Positions 7,245 through 15,896 of a stretch of 64,000 nucleotides of DNA are shown piece by piece (the first letter of the stretch is position 1; every line of letters starts with the position of its first letter). The DNA is from Opitutaceae bacterium (GTDB lineage Bacteria; Verrucomicrobiota; Verrucomicrobiia; Opitutales; Opitutaceae): the NCBI GenBank assembly GCA_016715765.1, contig JADJZJ010000026.1, positions 31,303-95,302 of the forward strand, written 5' to 3'. Made by a program: the position numbers and the translations under genes. Under the pieces are notes generated by a model. That model did no database searches. It was given only the letters and a program-made list of their open reading frames with translations, and was not told the origin of the DNA.

Positions 7245-9245
7245 ATGACCACCGCGACCACCCCCCACGCCACCGCGCAGGATCTGGGCATACCCGTCAA
7301 GGGCGTGAGCTGGACCCGGCTGCATCCCGGGCAGACCAGCGACGGCCGGCCCTCGCTCCTGGTGTCCATGGGCCAGAACAATGGCGGCCTCTTCGTGCTC
7401 GATGTGAACCTGGAGACGGGCCGATGCCGGCAGTTTCCCGTCGCCCACGGCGACTCTTCAACCTTCCCCACTGCCACCTATCGCTCGCTGCGCACCGGCG
7501 TGCTCTACCTCGGCTCGGCGTGGGACGGGCATTTGCACCGCTTCGATGCCAACCATCCCGAGCGCGGCATCGAGGACCTTGGCCTCGTGGACGCAGCCGG
7601 CACCTTCGGCCTGGGCATCACCGAGTCCGAGGACGGCGCCATCTGGATCGGCTCCTATCCCGGCGCGCAGCTCAGCAAGTTCGATCCCGCCACCGGCCGG
7701 TTCACCCGTTACGGCCGCAAGGACGAGACCGACGAATACATCTACCCCCTCGCCGGCGACGACGGCTCGCTCGCCGGCATCATCAAGTTCGTCCGCCCGC
7801 ACCTCGTGGTCATCGATCCCGCCACCGGCCAGCACCGCGAGGCCGGCCCGGCCGTCACCGATCCATCCGACAAGTCGCAGTTCCTGAAATTCTACAAGGG
7901 CACCGACCGCCGCCTCTACCTCGACTCGCACGCGGGCAAATTCCGCATCGACGGCATGAACCTCACACCGGTCACGGAACTGCCCGCGCCGATGCCCGGC
8001 ATCCACGCCACGTACAAGCACAGTTACCAGGAGCCCGCCGAGATGCCCGGCGGCTGGACCGCCCACTTCCTCGACGACAGCATCAACGGCGTCGGCACGC
8101 CGCGGAACCTCCTTCTCACCAACAAGAATCCGCTCATCCCCAGCCGCCGCCTGCACCTCGACTGGGTCGGTGGTGGTTCGAACCTGCACGTCATCGAACT
8201 CGGCCCCGACGGCCGCCTTTACGGCTCCAGCTACATGCCGAACCGGCTGTTTCGCAGCACGCTCGACGGCCGCACCATCGAGGATCTCGGCGAGCACACG
8301 TACGCCGGCGGCGAGGCCTACTCGCTCGCGAACCTCGACGGAAAAGTCTACCTCGCCTCCTATCCCGAGGCGCGCCTCTCGGTCTTCGATCCCGCGCGGC
8401 CCGTCCGCTTTGGCAGCACCGTCCACGACAACCCGCAGGACCTGGGCCGCCTCGACACCGTCAGCTACCGGCCCAACGCCCTCATCACCACTCCGGACCT
8501 GCCCACCGAAGGCCCGGCGAAGGTGGGCGGCCGGCTGTGGATGGGATCCAGTCCCGACTACGGCCTGCGGGACGGTACCCTGGCCTGGTACGATCCCAGG
8601 ACCGGCGCGAAGAAATCGCATCGCACGGTGGTGGCCGACACCTCACCGGCCTCGCTGCTGTACCTGCCGGAACAGAAACAAATCCTGATCGGCCTCAGCA
8701 TCGAGGCCGGCACCGGGGTCAAGATCTCGCGCCTGCAGGGCGCCTTTGCCCTCTGGGATGCGGTGAAGGACGAACTCGTCTGGTCCGGCGACATGGGCAT
8801 CGACAATCTCGCCGACGTCACCGCCCTCGCCCCCGCCGGCAACGGGCTCGTCTATGCCCTGCTGGGACGCGGTGACCACATCCTCTCGGCCGGCGCCCCG
8901 GATATCCGTCCGCGCATCGCCCTCATTGATCCCGTAAAGCGCGCCGTCGTTTCCTCCGCCTGGCTGCCCGAGGAATACGGTCCGCTCTCCTGGCACGGAC
9001 TCTTCTGCCTGCGCGTCGGACCGGGCGGAGTCGTTTACGGCGCCACCGGCTTCTGCATCTTTCGCATCAAACCCGGCACCTGCGACGTCGAGCGCGTGTG
9101 GCAACCCGACCAGCCGAAGCAGCGTCCCGGCACCGTGTGGCTCACCGCGTTCACGCCCAACTCCATCGACGTGCTCGGCCCCATTGTCGGAGATAAACTC
9201 TACTTCGCCACCGGCTGGCGCCTCCGCGTCCTGACCCTGCCGTGA
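7245..9245 (+). CDS. Beta-propeller repeat protein (streptogramin lyase/YVTN-like), paralogue 1
   Basis: 666 residues from the ATG at 7245. Repeating blades carry motifs such as GAIWIGSYPGAQLSKFDPAT and FDPARP, resembling streptogramin B lyase and two-component-regulator propellers (G..G..YDPxTG). The length suggests more than one propeller. It is clearly paralogous to the next gene (shared DLGxPVKxVSWxRLHPG, SMGQNNGGLF, PAMPGIHATYKHSYQE-like and FRIKPGTCD motifs). An alternative GTG at 7200 would add a hydrophobic lead (MRLPLAFLFLSLPFS) resembling a signal peptide, so secretion is possible; the paralogue has no such lead. Function unknown. Confidence 0.75.
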   Translation: MTTATTPHATAQDLGIPVKGVSWTRLHPGQTSDGRPSLLVSMGQNNGGLFVLDVNLETGRCRQFPVAHGDSSTFPTATYRSLRTGVLYLGSAWDGHLHRFDANHPERGIEDLGLVDAAGTFGLGITESEDGAIWIGSYPGAQLSKFDPATGRFTRYGRKDETDEYIYPLAGDDGSLAGIIKFVRPHLVVIDPATGQHREAGPAVTDPSDKSQFLKFYKGTDRRLYLDSHAGKFRIDGMNLTPVTELPAPMPGIHATYKHSYQEPAEMPGGWTAHFLDDSINGVGTPRNLLLTNKNPLIPSRRLHLDWVGGGSNLHVIELGPDGRLYGSSYMPNRLFRSTLDGRTIEDLGEHTYAGGEAYSLANLDGKVYLASYPEARLSVFDPARPVRFGSTVHDNPQDLGRLDTVSYRPNALITTPDLPTEGPAKVGGRLWMGSSPDYGLRDGTLAWYDPRTGAKKSHRTVVADTSPASLLYLPEQKQILIGLSIEAGTGVKISRLQGAFALWDAVKDELVWSGDMGIDNLADVTALAPAGNGLVYALLGRGDHILSAGAPDIRPRIALIDPVKRAVVSSAWLPEEYGPLSWHGLFCLRVGPGGVVYGATGFCIFRIKPGTCDVERVWQPDQPKQRPGTVWLTAFTPNSIDVLGPIVGDKLYFATGWRLRVLTLP

Positions 9246-9260
9246 GGAGTACCAAGGGTA

Positions 9261-9468
9261 ACCACAGATAAACACAGATGCACACAGATTGGGTTCAATC
9301 CTCGGCACCAAACCCATCGGGTAGCTACGAGCGTGAGCGAGTGGGTTTTGGCGTCCGCAACATGTGTTCCACTCGCTCACGCTCGTAGCTACCCTGATGC
9401 TAAAAATCATTTCTTACCGCGCGCAGATATTTCATCTATCTGTGTGAATCTGTGTCCATCTGTGGTTA
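9261..9468. repeat. Concentric inverted repeats (CACAGAT outer arms, GTAGCTAC inner arms)
   Basis: Outer arms rich in CACAGAT/ATCTGTG lie at 9261-9289 and 9434-9468. Inside them are perfect inverse 24-bp copies starting GTAGCTACGAGCGTGAGCGA at 9321-9344 and 9369-9392. Both families recur elsewhere in the window (outer type at 21662-21785, 56194-56345 and 63590-63620; inner type at 17934, 18003, 41053, 41102, 54031 and 63490). No gene is present in this 254-bp gap. Confidence 0.85.
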
Positions 9469-9499
9469 AGTTCTTCTGCCTTTCATTCCGTTGCCTGCC

Positions 9500-11470
9500 A
9501 TGACCTCCGTACCCGCCCCCACCTCCTCCCCCTCCGTCACCGTGCGCGACCTCGGCGTGCCGGTCAAAGCCGTCAGCTGGGTGCGGCTGCATCCCGGCCG
9601 CGGACCGGACGGCAAGGCCTCCCTGCTGGCCACGATGGGCCAGAACAACGGCGGCCTGTTCGCCCTCGATATCGACCTGGCGACCGGCCACTGCCGGCAA
9701 CTCAACGCCAAGTCCGCCGTCCAGCAGTACCCCATCTCCGCCTTCCGCAGTCCGCGCACCGGCCTGCTCTACATCGGCACCCACACCGACGGCCACCTGC
9801 TGCGTTACGATCCCGCCCAACCGGAACGCGGCCTCGAGGACCTCGGCGTGATTGACGGCGACCAGGCCATCTTTCCCACCGGCATCACCGAGGCGCCCGA
9901 CGGCACGCTCTGGATCGGCGGCTATCCGGGCTGCACGTTCACGCAATACGATCCGGCCACCGGTGAATTCCGGCGCCTCGGCTCCGTCGATCCCGAGGAC
10001 AAATACCTCTACCCGCTCTCCGGCTGCGACGGCAGCCTCGCCGCCCTGACCAAGTTCACCCACCCCCACATCGTGGCCGTTGACCCGGCCACCGGAGAGC
10101 GCAAGACCCTCGGCCCCGTCCTGAATCCCGAGGACAAGAGCCAGCGCATCCTCTTCTACAAGGGCCTCGACGGCCGGCTCTACCTGGAAACGCACGAGGG
10201 CAACTTCCGCATCAGCGGCCTCGCGCTCGAGCCGGTCACCTACCTGCCGCCCGCGATGCCGGGCATCCACGCCACCTACAAGCACAGCTACCAGGAAGTG
10301 CTGCCGATGCCCGAGGGCCTCCTCGCCGCCTGGGCCGACGGCGAGGAGGGTGCCGGCATCTACAAGCACCTGCTGCTCACCAGCACGAATCCCACCGTCG
10401 CTCCGCGCACGCTGGCGCTCGATTGGGAGGGCGGCGGCTCCAACATCTTCATGCTGCACCCCGGGGCCGACGGGAACATCTACGGCTCCAGTTTTCTCCC
10501 CGAGCACCTGTTCCGCTACAATCCCGCGACGGGGGAGATGGCCAACCTCGGCCGCTGCAGCGTCTCCATGGGCGAAGCCTACACGATGGGGAACTTCAGC
10601 GATGGCACGATCGCGATCGCCTCCTACCCGCACTCGCGCGTCTCGCTTTACGACCCGAAAAAGCCCTACCGCTTCGGCACCGATGAGTCCGCCAATCCGC
10701 GCGACATCGGCCGGCTCGACCAGATCGGCATCCGCCCCGCGGGCATGGCCATCGTGCCGCAGCTCACCAGGGCCGACGGCACGGTCGTGCCCGAGAAAAT
10801 GTGGATCGCCTCCCTCCCCGACTACGGACTCTGGGGCGGCACCCTCGCCTGGCTGGATCCGAAAACCGGGGCGCACGCCAGCCACCGTCACCTCGTGCCG
10901 GACTGCTCGCCGTTCTCCCTGCTCTGGCTGCCCGAGTCAAAATTGCTGCTCGTCGGCCTCAGCACCGAGGGCGGCACCGGCACCCAGATCAAGGCCCGGA
11001 ACGGCGCCTTTGTGCTTTGGGATCCCATCGAGGACCGGGCGGTTTACACCGGGGACTTCGGCTTGAAGGACCTGCCCAGCATCCAGGCCCTGGCCCCGGC
11101 CGGCCCCGGCCGGGTCTATGCCCAGCTCAGCCATTCCCGTTTCGCCGCCAATACCATGGGCGCGGAAAAAACCCGGCCGCGGCTCGCCCTGATTGACGTG
11201 GCGGCCCGCCAGGCCGTCGCCGAATCCAGCCTGCCGGACGACTACGGCGTCATGTCCGACCAGGCCCAGTTCTGCGTCTTCCCCGGACCCGACGGCGTGT
11301 ACGGCCGCACCGAGCACGTGCTCTACCGCATCAAGCCCGGCACCTGCGACACCGAGGTCGTCCACCGCCTCGCCGCCGGCGACGGCTTCGAGGCCACCGG
11401 CCCGTGGATCGGCCGCACGTTCTACTTCGGCAGCGCCTGGCGCCTGCGGGCGCTCACCTTGCCGGAGTGA
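9500..11470 (+). CDS. Beta-propeller repeat protein (streptogramin lyase/YVTN-like), paralogue 2
   Basis: 656 residues from the ATG at 9500; an in-frame TTG at 9491 is a weaker option. Colinear with the preceding protein throughout, from VRDLGVPVKAVSWVRLHPG at the N-terminus to YRIKPGTCDTEVV and WRLRALTLPE at the C-terminus. Blade motifs include GTLWIGGYPGCTFTQYDPAT and YGSSFLPEHLFRYNPATGEM. No signal peptide or membrane segment is seen. A tandem duplication with a repeat element between the copies. Whether these are lyases, sugar-binding scaffolds or sensors cannot be told from sequence. Confidence 0.77.
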   Translation: MTSVPAPTSSPSVTVRDLGVPVKAVSWVRLHPGRGPDGKASLLATMGQNNGGLFALDIDLATGHCRQLNAKSAVQQYPISAFRSPRTGLLYIGTHTDGHLLRYDPAQPERGLEDLGVIDGDQAIFPTGITEAPDGTLWIGGYPGCTFTQYDPATGEFRRLGSVDPEDKYLYPLSGCDGSLAALTKFTHPHIVAVDPATGERKTLGPVLNPEDKSQRILFYKGLDGRLYLETHEGNFRISGLALEPVTYLPPAMPGIHATYKHSYQEVLPMPEGLLAAWADGEEGAGIYKHLLLTSTNPTVAPRTLALDWEGGGSNIFMLHPGADGNIYGSSFLPEHLFRYNPATGEMANLGRCSVSMGEAYTMGNFSDGTIAIASYPHSRVSLYDPKKPYRFGTDESANPRDIGRLDQIGIRPAGMAIVPQLTRADGTVVPEKMWIASLPDYGLWGGTLAWLDPKTGAHASHRHLVPDCSPFSLLWLPESKLLLVGLSTEGGTGTQIKARNGAFVLWDPIEDRAVYTGDFGLKDLPSIQALAPAGPGRVYAQLSHSRFAANTMGAEKTRPRLALIDVAARQAVAESSLPDDYGVMSDQAQFCVFPGPDGVYGRTEHVLYRIKPGTCDTEVVHRLAAGDGFEATGPWIGRTFYFGSAWRLRALTLPE

Positions 11471-11529
11471 AAGGTGTTAGGTGTTAGGTGTCGGTTGTAG
11501 GCCAGTGCGCTTGCGCGCGCCCAAGCCGC

Positions 11530-11726
11530 GCCCGCGAGCGGGGAATAGCGCTTACTCAGAAAGCAACCATTCGATGAGCCTTTGGATCGATGTAGGGCCG
11601 GACCTTGGTCCGGCCTCGACCGCGATGACGTCTGCGCTGGCCCAATCGGCGTCACCAAGGTGACGCCCTACAGGACTGCATTCAAATTTTCCCAAAGTGA
11701 GTAAGCGCCCTTCCCCGCCAGCGGGC
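11530..11726. repeat. Nested repeat: 29-bp inverted ends around an 80-bp two-hairpin element
   Basis: The 341-bp gap 11471-11811 contains no gene. Outer inverse arms (GCGCTTACTCA ends) lie at 11530-11558 and 11698-11726. Inside is a two-hairpin unit at 11592-11671: GTAGGGCCGGACCTTGGTCC ... GTCACCAAGGTGACGCCCTA. Further out, GGTGTTAGGTGTTAGG-like sequence near 11473 is partly mirrored near 11790-11803. This gives up to three concentric layers. Copies of the 80-bp unit occur at 18041-18120, 46809-46888 (inverted) and 58538-58618. Confidence 0.8.
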
Positions 11727-11811
11727 TGCCTACCGCTGTCGGCAGGGCTCAAAGTGCGGCATTGCACCCCACCTAAAACCTAAAACATAAATCCTAACAC
11801 CCCATTGCCCC

Positions 11812-12909
11812 ATGAACGAACAGATCAAGATCAACTGGTACCGCTGCAAGGTCGACAAGGCCGTCATGAGCGAGCTCATGCGCAAGAGCGACGCCCGCGC
11901 CTTTGCCCAGGTCATCCCGCAAATCGGCCTCTTCGCCGTCACCGGCACCCTCGCCTACCTCGCCTTCCGGCAGCTCAACGCCGAGACCTGGCCCTGGGCC
12001 CTGCCGCTGCTGCTGCTCGCGCTCTTTCTCCATGGCACGAACGGCACCTTCTTCGGCGGCATCGCCTGCCATGAGCTCTGCCACAAGACCCCCTTTGCCA
12101 CCCAGTTTTGGAACACGTTTTTCCTGAAAATCTACGCCTTCGTCGGCTGGTTCGATCCCACGGGTTACCGCGCCAGCCACATCCGGCACCACCAGGTCAC
12201 CGTGCACAAGGACCATGACGGCGAAATCGAGCAGCCCCTGGGCCTCGACTGGCACGGCTTCAAGTTCGTGCTCACCGCGCTGACCGTGAACCTGCCCTGG
12301 GTGTGGAAGAACATCCGCTTCATGTTCGCCGCCGCCGCCGGCGACCTCACGAAGGACGGCTTCTTCAAATCCAAGTGGCTCCAGCGCGTGGTGCCCGAGA
12401 CCGACCTGAAGGGCCGGCGCGAAATCATCAGCTGGGCCCGCATCGTCGTCTTCGGCCACCTGGCGCTCGCCGCCCTGTTCATCCTCACCGGACACTGGTT
12501 CCTCATCGTCATCGTCAACCTCGGCACCTTCTACTGCAGCTGGCTGGGCATCCTGACCGGCGCGCCCCAGCATGTCGGGCTGTCTTCCGATGTGAACGAC
12601 TTCCGCCTCAACACCCGCACGTACACCTGCAGCTGGCTGCCGGCGTTTTTCTACTGGAACATGCAGTATCACGTGGAGCACCACATGTTTCCCGCCGTGC
12701 CGTTCTACAACCTCGGCCGCCTGCGCGCCGCCATCGCCCACGACCTGCCGCCGGTCACCCACGGCCTCTGGGCCACCTGGCGAGACCTCCAGTCCATCCT
12801 GCAACGCCAGCGCCAGGACCCGACCTACGTCCACGTCCCGCCCCTGCCAAAGAACGACGGCGAACGGGCGACGGATGAGACGCTGCTGAGCGAGGCGGCG
12901 CAGTCGTAA
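11812..12909 (+). CDS. Membrane fatty acid desaturase family protein
   Basis: 365 residues with the three histidine boxes of the non-haem di-iron desaturase/hydroxylase superfamily: CHELCHK (near 88), SHIRHHQ (near 122) and HVEHHMF (near 286), separated by hydrophobic membrane segments (for example about 40-75 and 220-245). These enzymes introduce a double bond or hydroxyl into acyl chains at the inner membrane using reduced ferredoxin or cytochrome b5. The nearest upstream gene is the second propeller 341 bp away, so it probably has its own promoter. Regiospecificity cannot be predicted. Confidence 0.88.
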   Translation: MNEQIKINWYRCKVDKAVMSELMRKSDARAFAQVIPQIGLFAVTGTLAYLAFRQLNAETWPWALPLLLLALFLHGTNGTFFGGIACHELCHKTPFATQFWNTFFLKIYAFVGWFDPTGYRASHIRHHQVTVHKDHDGEIEQPLGLDWHGFKFVLTALTVNLPWVWKNIRFMFAAAAGDLTKDGFFKSKWLQRVVPETDLKGRREIISWARIVVFGHLALAALFILTGHWFLIVIVNLGTFYCSWLGILTGAPQHVGLSSDVNDFRLNTRTYTCSWLPAFFYWNMQYHVEHHMFPAVPFYNLGRLRAAIAHDLPPVTHGLWATWRDLQSILQRQRQDPTYVHVPPLPKNDGERATDETLLSEAAQS

Positions 12910-12917
12910 GGGCAATT

Positions 12918-12999
12918 CTTTCTCTTTCCTCTTTATCTTTCTCTTTCGTCAGGAATCGAACCGGGAGAAAGAGAAAGAGAACGATTAAGAGAACGATTT
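12918..12999. repeat. CTTTCTC/GAGAAAG inverted repeat before mreB
   Basis: A pyrimidine-rich arm (TTCTTTCTCTTTCC..., about 12917-12950) and a purine-rich arm (about 12963-12999) form an imperfect inverted repeat of the same family as 4104-4186; one arm also occurs at 53960-53998. It lies between the desaturase stop and mreB. Confidence 0.65.
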
Positions 13000-13101
13000 T
13001 AGGACCCTGACGCTTATCCAGCGGTATTCCCGCGTTGACACCCCCCGCGCGCGCCGATTCGTTTCCGTCGGCGGAAACGCGCCTCCCTTTCCACCCAAAT
13101 C

Positions 13102-14118
13102 ATGGCAGCTAACCTCCTCGGCTACTTCTCGAACGACATCGGCATCGACCTCGGCACCGCCAACACACTCGTCTATGTAAAGGACAAGGGCATCGTCCTG
13201 CGTGAACCCTCGGTGGTCGCGCTCGACACCGTCTCCCGCAAGGTCCGCGCCGTCGGCGATGAAGCCAAGCGCATGCTCGGCCGCACCCCCGGCAACATCA
13301 CGGCCATCCGTCCCATGAAGGACGGCGTCATCGCCGACTTCGACGTCACCGAGGCCATGCTGCGCTACTTCATCCGCAAGGTCTCCAACACCTCCTTCCG
13401 CGCCCCGCCCCGCGTCGTCATCGCCATCCCCTCCGGCATCACCGAGGTCGAGAAGCGCGCCGTGAAGGATTCCGCCCTCCACGCCGGCGCCCGCGACGTC
13501 ATCACGATCCCCGAGCCCATGGCCGCGGCCATCGGCGTCGGCCTGCCGATTGACGAGCCCGCCGCCAACATGATCGTGGACATCGGCGGCGGCACGACCG
13601 AGATCGCCATCATTTCCCTCAACGGCATCGTCTTCTCCAAGTCCATCCGCGTGGCCGGCGACGAGCTCGACGCCGCGATCACCAATTACATGAAGCGGGC
13701 CTACAACCTGCTGATCGGCGAGCGCACGGCGGAAGAAATCAAGGTGCGCGTGGGCTCGGCCTACCCGCTGGACGAGGAACTCACCATGGAGGTCAAGGGC
13801 CGCGATTCCGTCGCCGGCCTGCCGAAGACCATCCACATCACCTCCCAGGAAATCCGCGAGGCGCTCAGCGACACCATCGCCGCCATCGTGGACGCCGTGC
13901 GCGTGACCCTCGAACGCTGCCCGCCCGAGCTTTCCGCCGACCTCGTGGACCGCGGCTTCGTCATGGCCGGCGGCGGCGCGCTCATCCGCGGCATCGACCG
14001 CCTCCTCAGCGACAAGACCGGCCTGCCTGTCACGGTCTCGGACGATCCCCTCTCCGCCGTCGCCAACGGCACCGGCGCGGTCCTCAACGACCTCGCGTGG
14101 CTGATGCAGCACGTCTGA
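13102..14118 (+). CDS. mreB: Rod shape-determining protein MreB
   Basis: 338 residues, the usual MreB length. Actin-fold nucleotide motifs are present: DLGTANTLVYVKDKGIVLRE (phosphate 1), IVDIGGGTTEIAIISL (phosphate 2) and VMAGGGALIRGIDRLL (adenosine motif). MreB polymerises on the inner face of the membrane and directs elongasome peptidoglycan synthesis. It heads the mreB-mreC-mreD-mrdA cluster, although 298 bp of repeats separate it from mreC, so the downstream genes may be partly uncoupled. Start ATG at 13102 precedes the typical short N-terminal amphipathic segment. Confidence 0.97.
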   Translation: MAANLLGYFSNDIGIDLGTANTLVYVKDKGIVLREPSVVALDTVSRKVRAVGDEAKRMLGRTPGNITAIRPMKDGVIADFDVTEAMLRYFIRKVSNTSFRAPPRVVIAIPSGITEVEKRAVKDSALHAGARDVITIPEPMAAAIGVGLPIDEPAANMIVDIGGGTTEIAIISLNGIVFSKSIRVAGDELDAAITNYMKRAYNLLIGERTAEEIKVRVGSAYPLDEELTMEVKGRDSVAGLPKTIHITSQEIREALSDTIAAIVDAVRVTLERCPPELSADLVDRGFVMAGGGALIRGIDRLLSDKTGLPVTVSDDPLSAVANGTGAVLNDLAWLMQHV

Positions 14119-14136
14119 CGCGGCGCAGGGCAATAA

Positions 14137-14343
14137 GTAGGGCAGGTCTCTGACCTGCCTTCGTGTGCCACCCTGCGGATGCAGCGTTAAATGGGCAGGT
14201 CAAAGACCTGCCCTACTTCCGGGCCCGACCCCCCTTGTCATTCTGAGCGCTCTTAGCATTCCGAATTTGTAGGGCGGGGATTCCGATCCCCGCCTCGAAC
14301 ATCTTCACTCATTCGAAGGCGGGGATCGGAATCCCCGCCCTGC
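14137..14343. repeat. Two adjacent GTAGGGC two-hairpin elements between mreB and mreC
   Basis: Element one, 14137-14216 (80 bp), has arms GTAGGGCAGGTCTCTGACCT and its inverse around a spacer containing CTGCGGATGCAGC. Element two, 14269-14343, has arms GTAGGGCGGGGATTCCGATC and its inverse; its right end reads CCCTGC rather than CCCTAC. A single GTCATTCTGAGC arm lies between them at 14237-14248. They probably influence read-through from mreB to mreC. Confidence 0.8.
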
Positions 14344-14416
14344 AACCTGACCCCTCCGTTACCCCCGCCCCCATTTCGGTTCGCCAACCGCCGATTCCCG
14401 TACGTAATCCAACTCC

Positions 14417-15244
14417 GTGCCTCCCCGTTTCGACCAAGCCCGTCCCTTCGTCACCCTCGGCGTGGTCGTGCTCGTCTGGATCCTCCTGCCCGTCGTCATC
14501 AAGGGCTTCCTGCGCGTCAGCTTCTTTGAACTCCAGGCCCCGGTGTCAGTCCCGGCCTCCTATCTCCGCGACCTGCAGGATTACTGGAGCCTGCGGGTGC
14601 ACTCCAAGACGGAGCTGATCGCCGCCGGCCGCGACCTCGCCCGCGTCAACGCCTCCTACGAACTGGCCAGCCAGCAGCACGCCGAGTTCCTCGCCGAGAT
14701 CCGCCGCCTGGAGGACCTCCTCCGCCTGCCCGCCCACAGCCAGTACCGTTTCGAGCATGCCCGGGTCGTCCGGCGCGACTTCTCCGGCTGGTGGCAGCAA
14801 CTCGTCATCCGCAAGGGCCGCAACTACGGCATCCCGGTCGGCGCCCCCGTCGTCTTCAGCGGCGGCGTGGTCGGCCGCGTGATTGCCGTCCACGCCTACA
14901 CGGCCGTGGTTGAACTCATCAGCAGCCCCACCCTGCGCCTCGCCGCCGTCGTCGAGGGCGACACCCGGCCGATGAGTTTCCAGGGCGGACTGAACACCAC
15001 CTTCGGCCCGGCCCATGGCGTCATCGAATTCGTTCCCCTCGACATCTTCGCCAGCGCCAACTCCACCCGCCGCCTCGTCACCTCCGGCCTGGGCGGCGTC
15101 TTCCCCCCCGGCCTCACCCTCGGGCAAGTGGTGAAAATCGAGCCCAGCACCGACGGCCTGTTCAAGACCGGCGAGGTCCTGCTCGACCAGCGCCTCGGCG
15201 AACTGATCGAGGTCACCGTCCTCGTCCCGCTCAATGAAGGCTGA
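14417..15244 (+). CDS. mreC: Rod shape-determining protein MreC
   Basis: 275 residues from GTG 14417. One membrane segment near residues 11-32 (VTLGVVVLVWILLPVVIKGF), a coiled coil about 60-100, then the MreC beta-barrel core with the conserved VRRDFSGWWQQLVIRKGRNY and GVVGRVIAVHAYTAVVELIS motifs. MreC is a periplasmic scaffold that links MreB to PBP2. Placed between mreB and mreD in the canonical order. Confidence 0.93.
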   Translation: MPPRFDQARPFVTLGVVVLVWILLPVVIKGFLRVSFFELQAPVSVPASYLRDLQDYWSLRVHSKTELIAAGRDLARVNASYELASQQHAEFLAEIRRLEDLLRLPAHSQYRFEHARVVRRDFSGWWQQLVIRKGRNYGIPVGAPVVFSGGVVGRVIAVHAYTAVVELISSPTLRLAAVVEGDTRPMSFQGGLNTTFGPAHGVIEFVPLDIFASANSTRRLVTSGLGGVFPPGLTLGQVVKIEPSTDGLFKTGEVLLDQRLGELIEVTVLVPLNEG

Positions 15245-15374
15245 GAGGGAGTGAAGGAAAATGGGAATGAGGTAATGAGGGAATAAGTGTCCATACCACC
15301 GCGGTCCCGCCCCCCACTCCATAACTCTCCCACTCTCTCACTCCCTAAATCCCTCGCTCCCCCTTCCCTCCCCC

Positions 15375-15887
15375 ATGCGCCGCCGCTGGCTCATCATCTT
15401 TCTCACCCTCCTCCTGCTCTGGGTCCTGGTCGCGCAGGTGAACCACTACCTGGCGCTGTGGCGGGTCTACCTTTTTGTCGGGGGGCTCTACGTCACCTAT
15501 GCCGCGCTCCAGCTGCCGCTGCGTTCCGGGCTGGCCGCCTCGCTCCTCGGCGGTCTGCTCTGTGACGCCAACAGCCCCGTGCCGCCGGGCACGCATGTCA
15601 TTCTCTTCGCCGCCGCCCATGCCGTCCTGTTCCATGTGCGCGACCGGGTGCCCAGGGATCAGACCATAACGCGCGTCATCATCGCCCTGCTGGCCAACCT
15701 CGCGCTCTTTCTCGTCTTCTCCTTCCTGCTGATCGGGCTTTCGCCCACCCCCGCCGCCATCTGGCCGCGGCTGATCTTCGACCTGGTCTGCTCCCAGGTC
15801 TTCCTCGCGCTGATCGCCCCGTGGTTCTTCGCCCTGCAGGGCCGCGCCCAGGAACTCGCCGGGCTCCGGGAGCGCAGCATTTACTGA
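15375..15887 (+). CDS. mreD: MreD-like rod shape-determining membrane protein
   Basis: 170 residues, almost entirely hydrophobic with about five membrane segments, as expected for MreD. Sequence identity to MreD is low in general, so the call leans on position between mreC and PBP2, on length and on topology. It ends 9 bp before the PBP2 start, indicating co-transcription. The 130-bp gap to mreC contains CT-rich repeat sequence. Confidence 0.8.
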   Translation: MRRRWLIIFLTLLLLWVLVAQVNHYLALWRVYLFVGGLYVTYAALQLPLRSGLAASLLGGLLCDANSPVPPGTHVILFAAAHAVLFHVRDRVPRDQTITRVIIALLANLALFLVFSFLLIGLSPTPAAIWPRLIFDLVCSQVFLALIAPWFFALQGRAQELAGLRERSIY

Positions 15888-15896
15888 CCGCGCACC

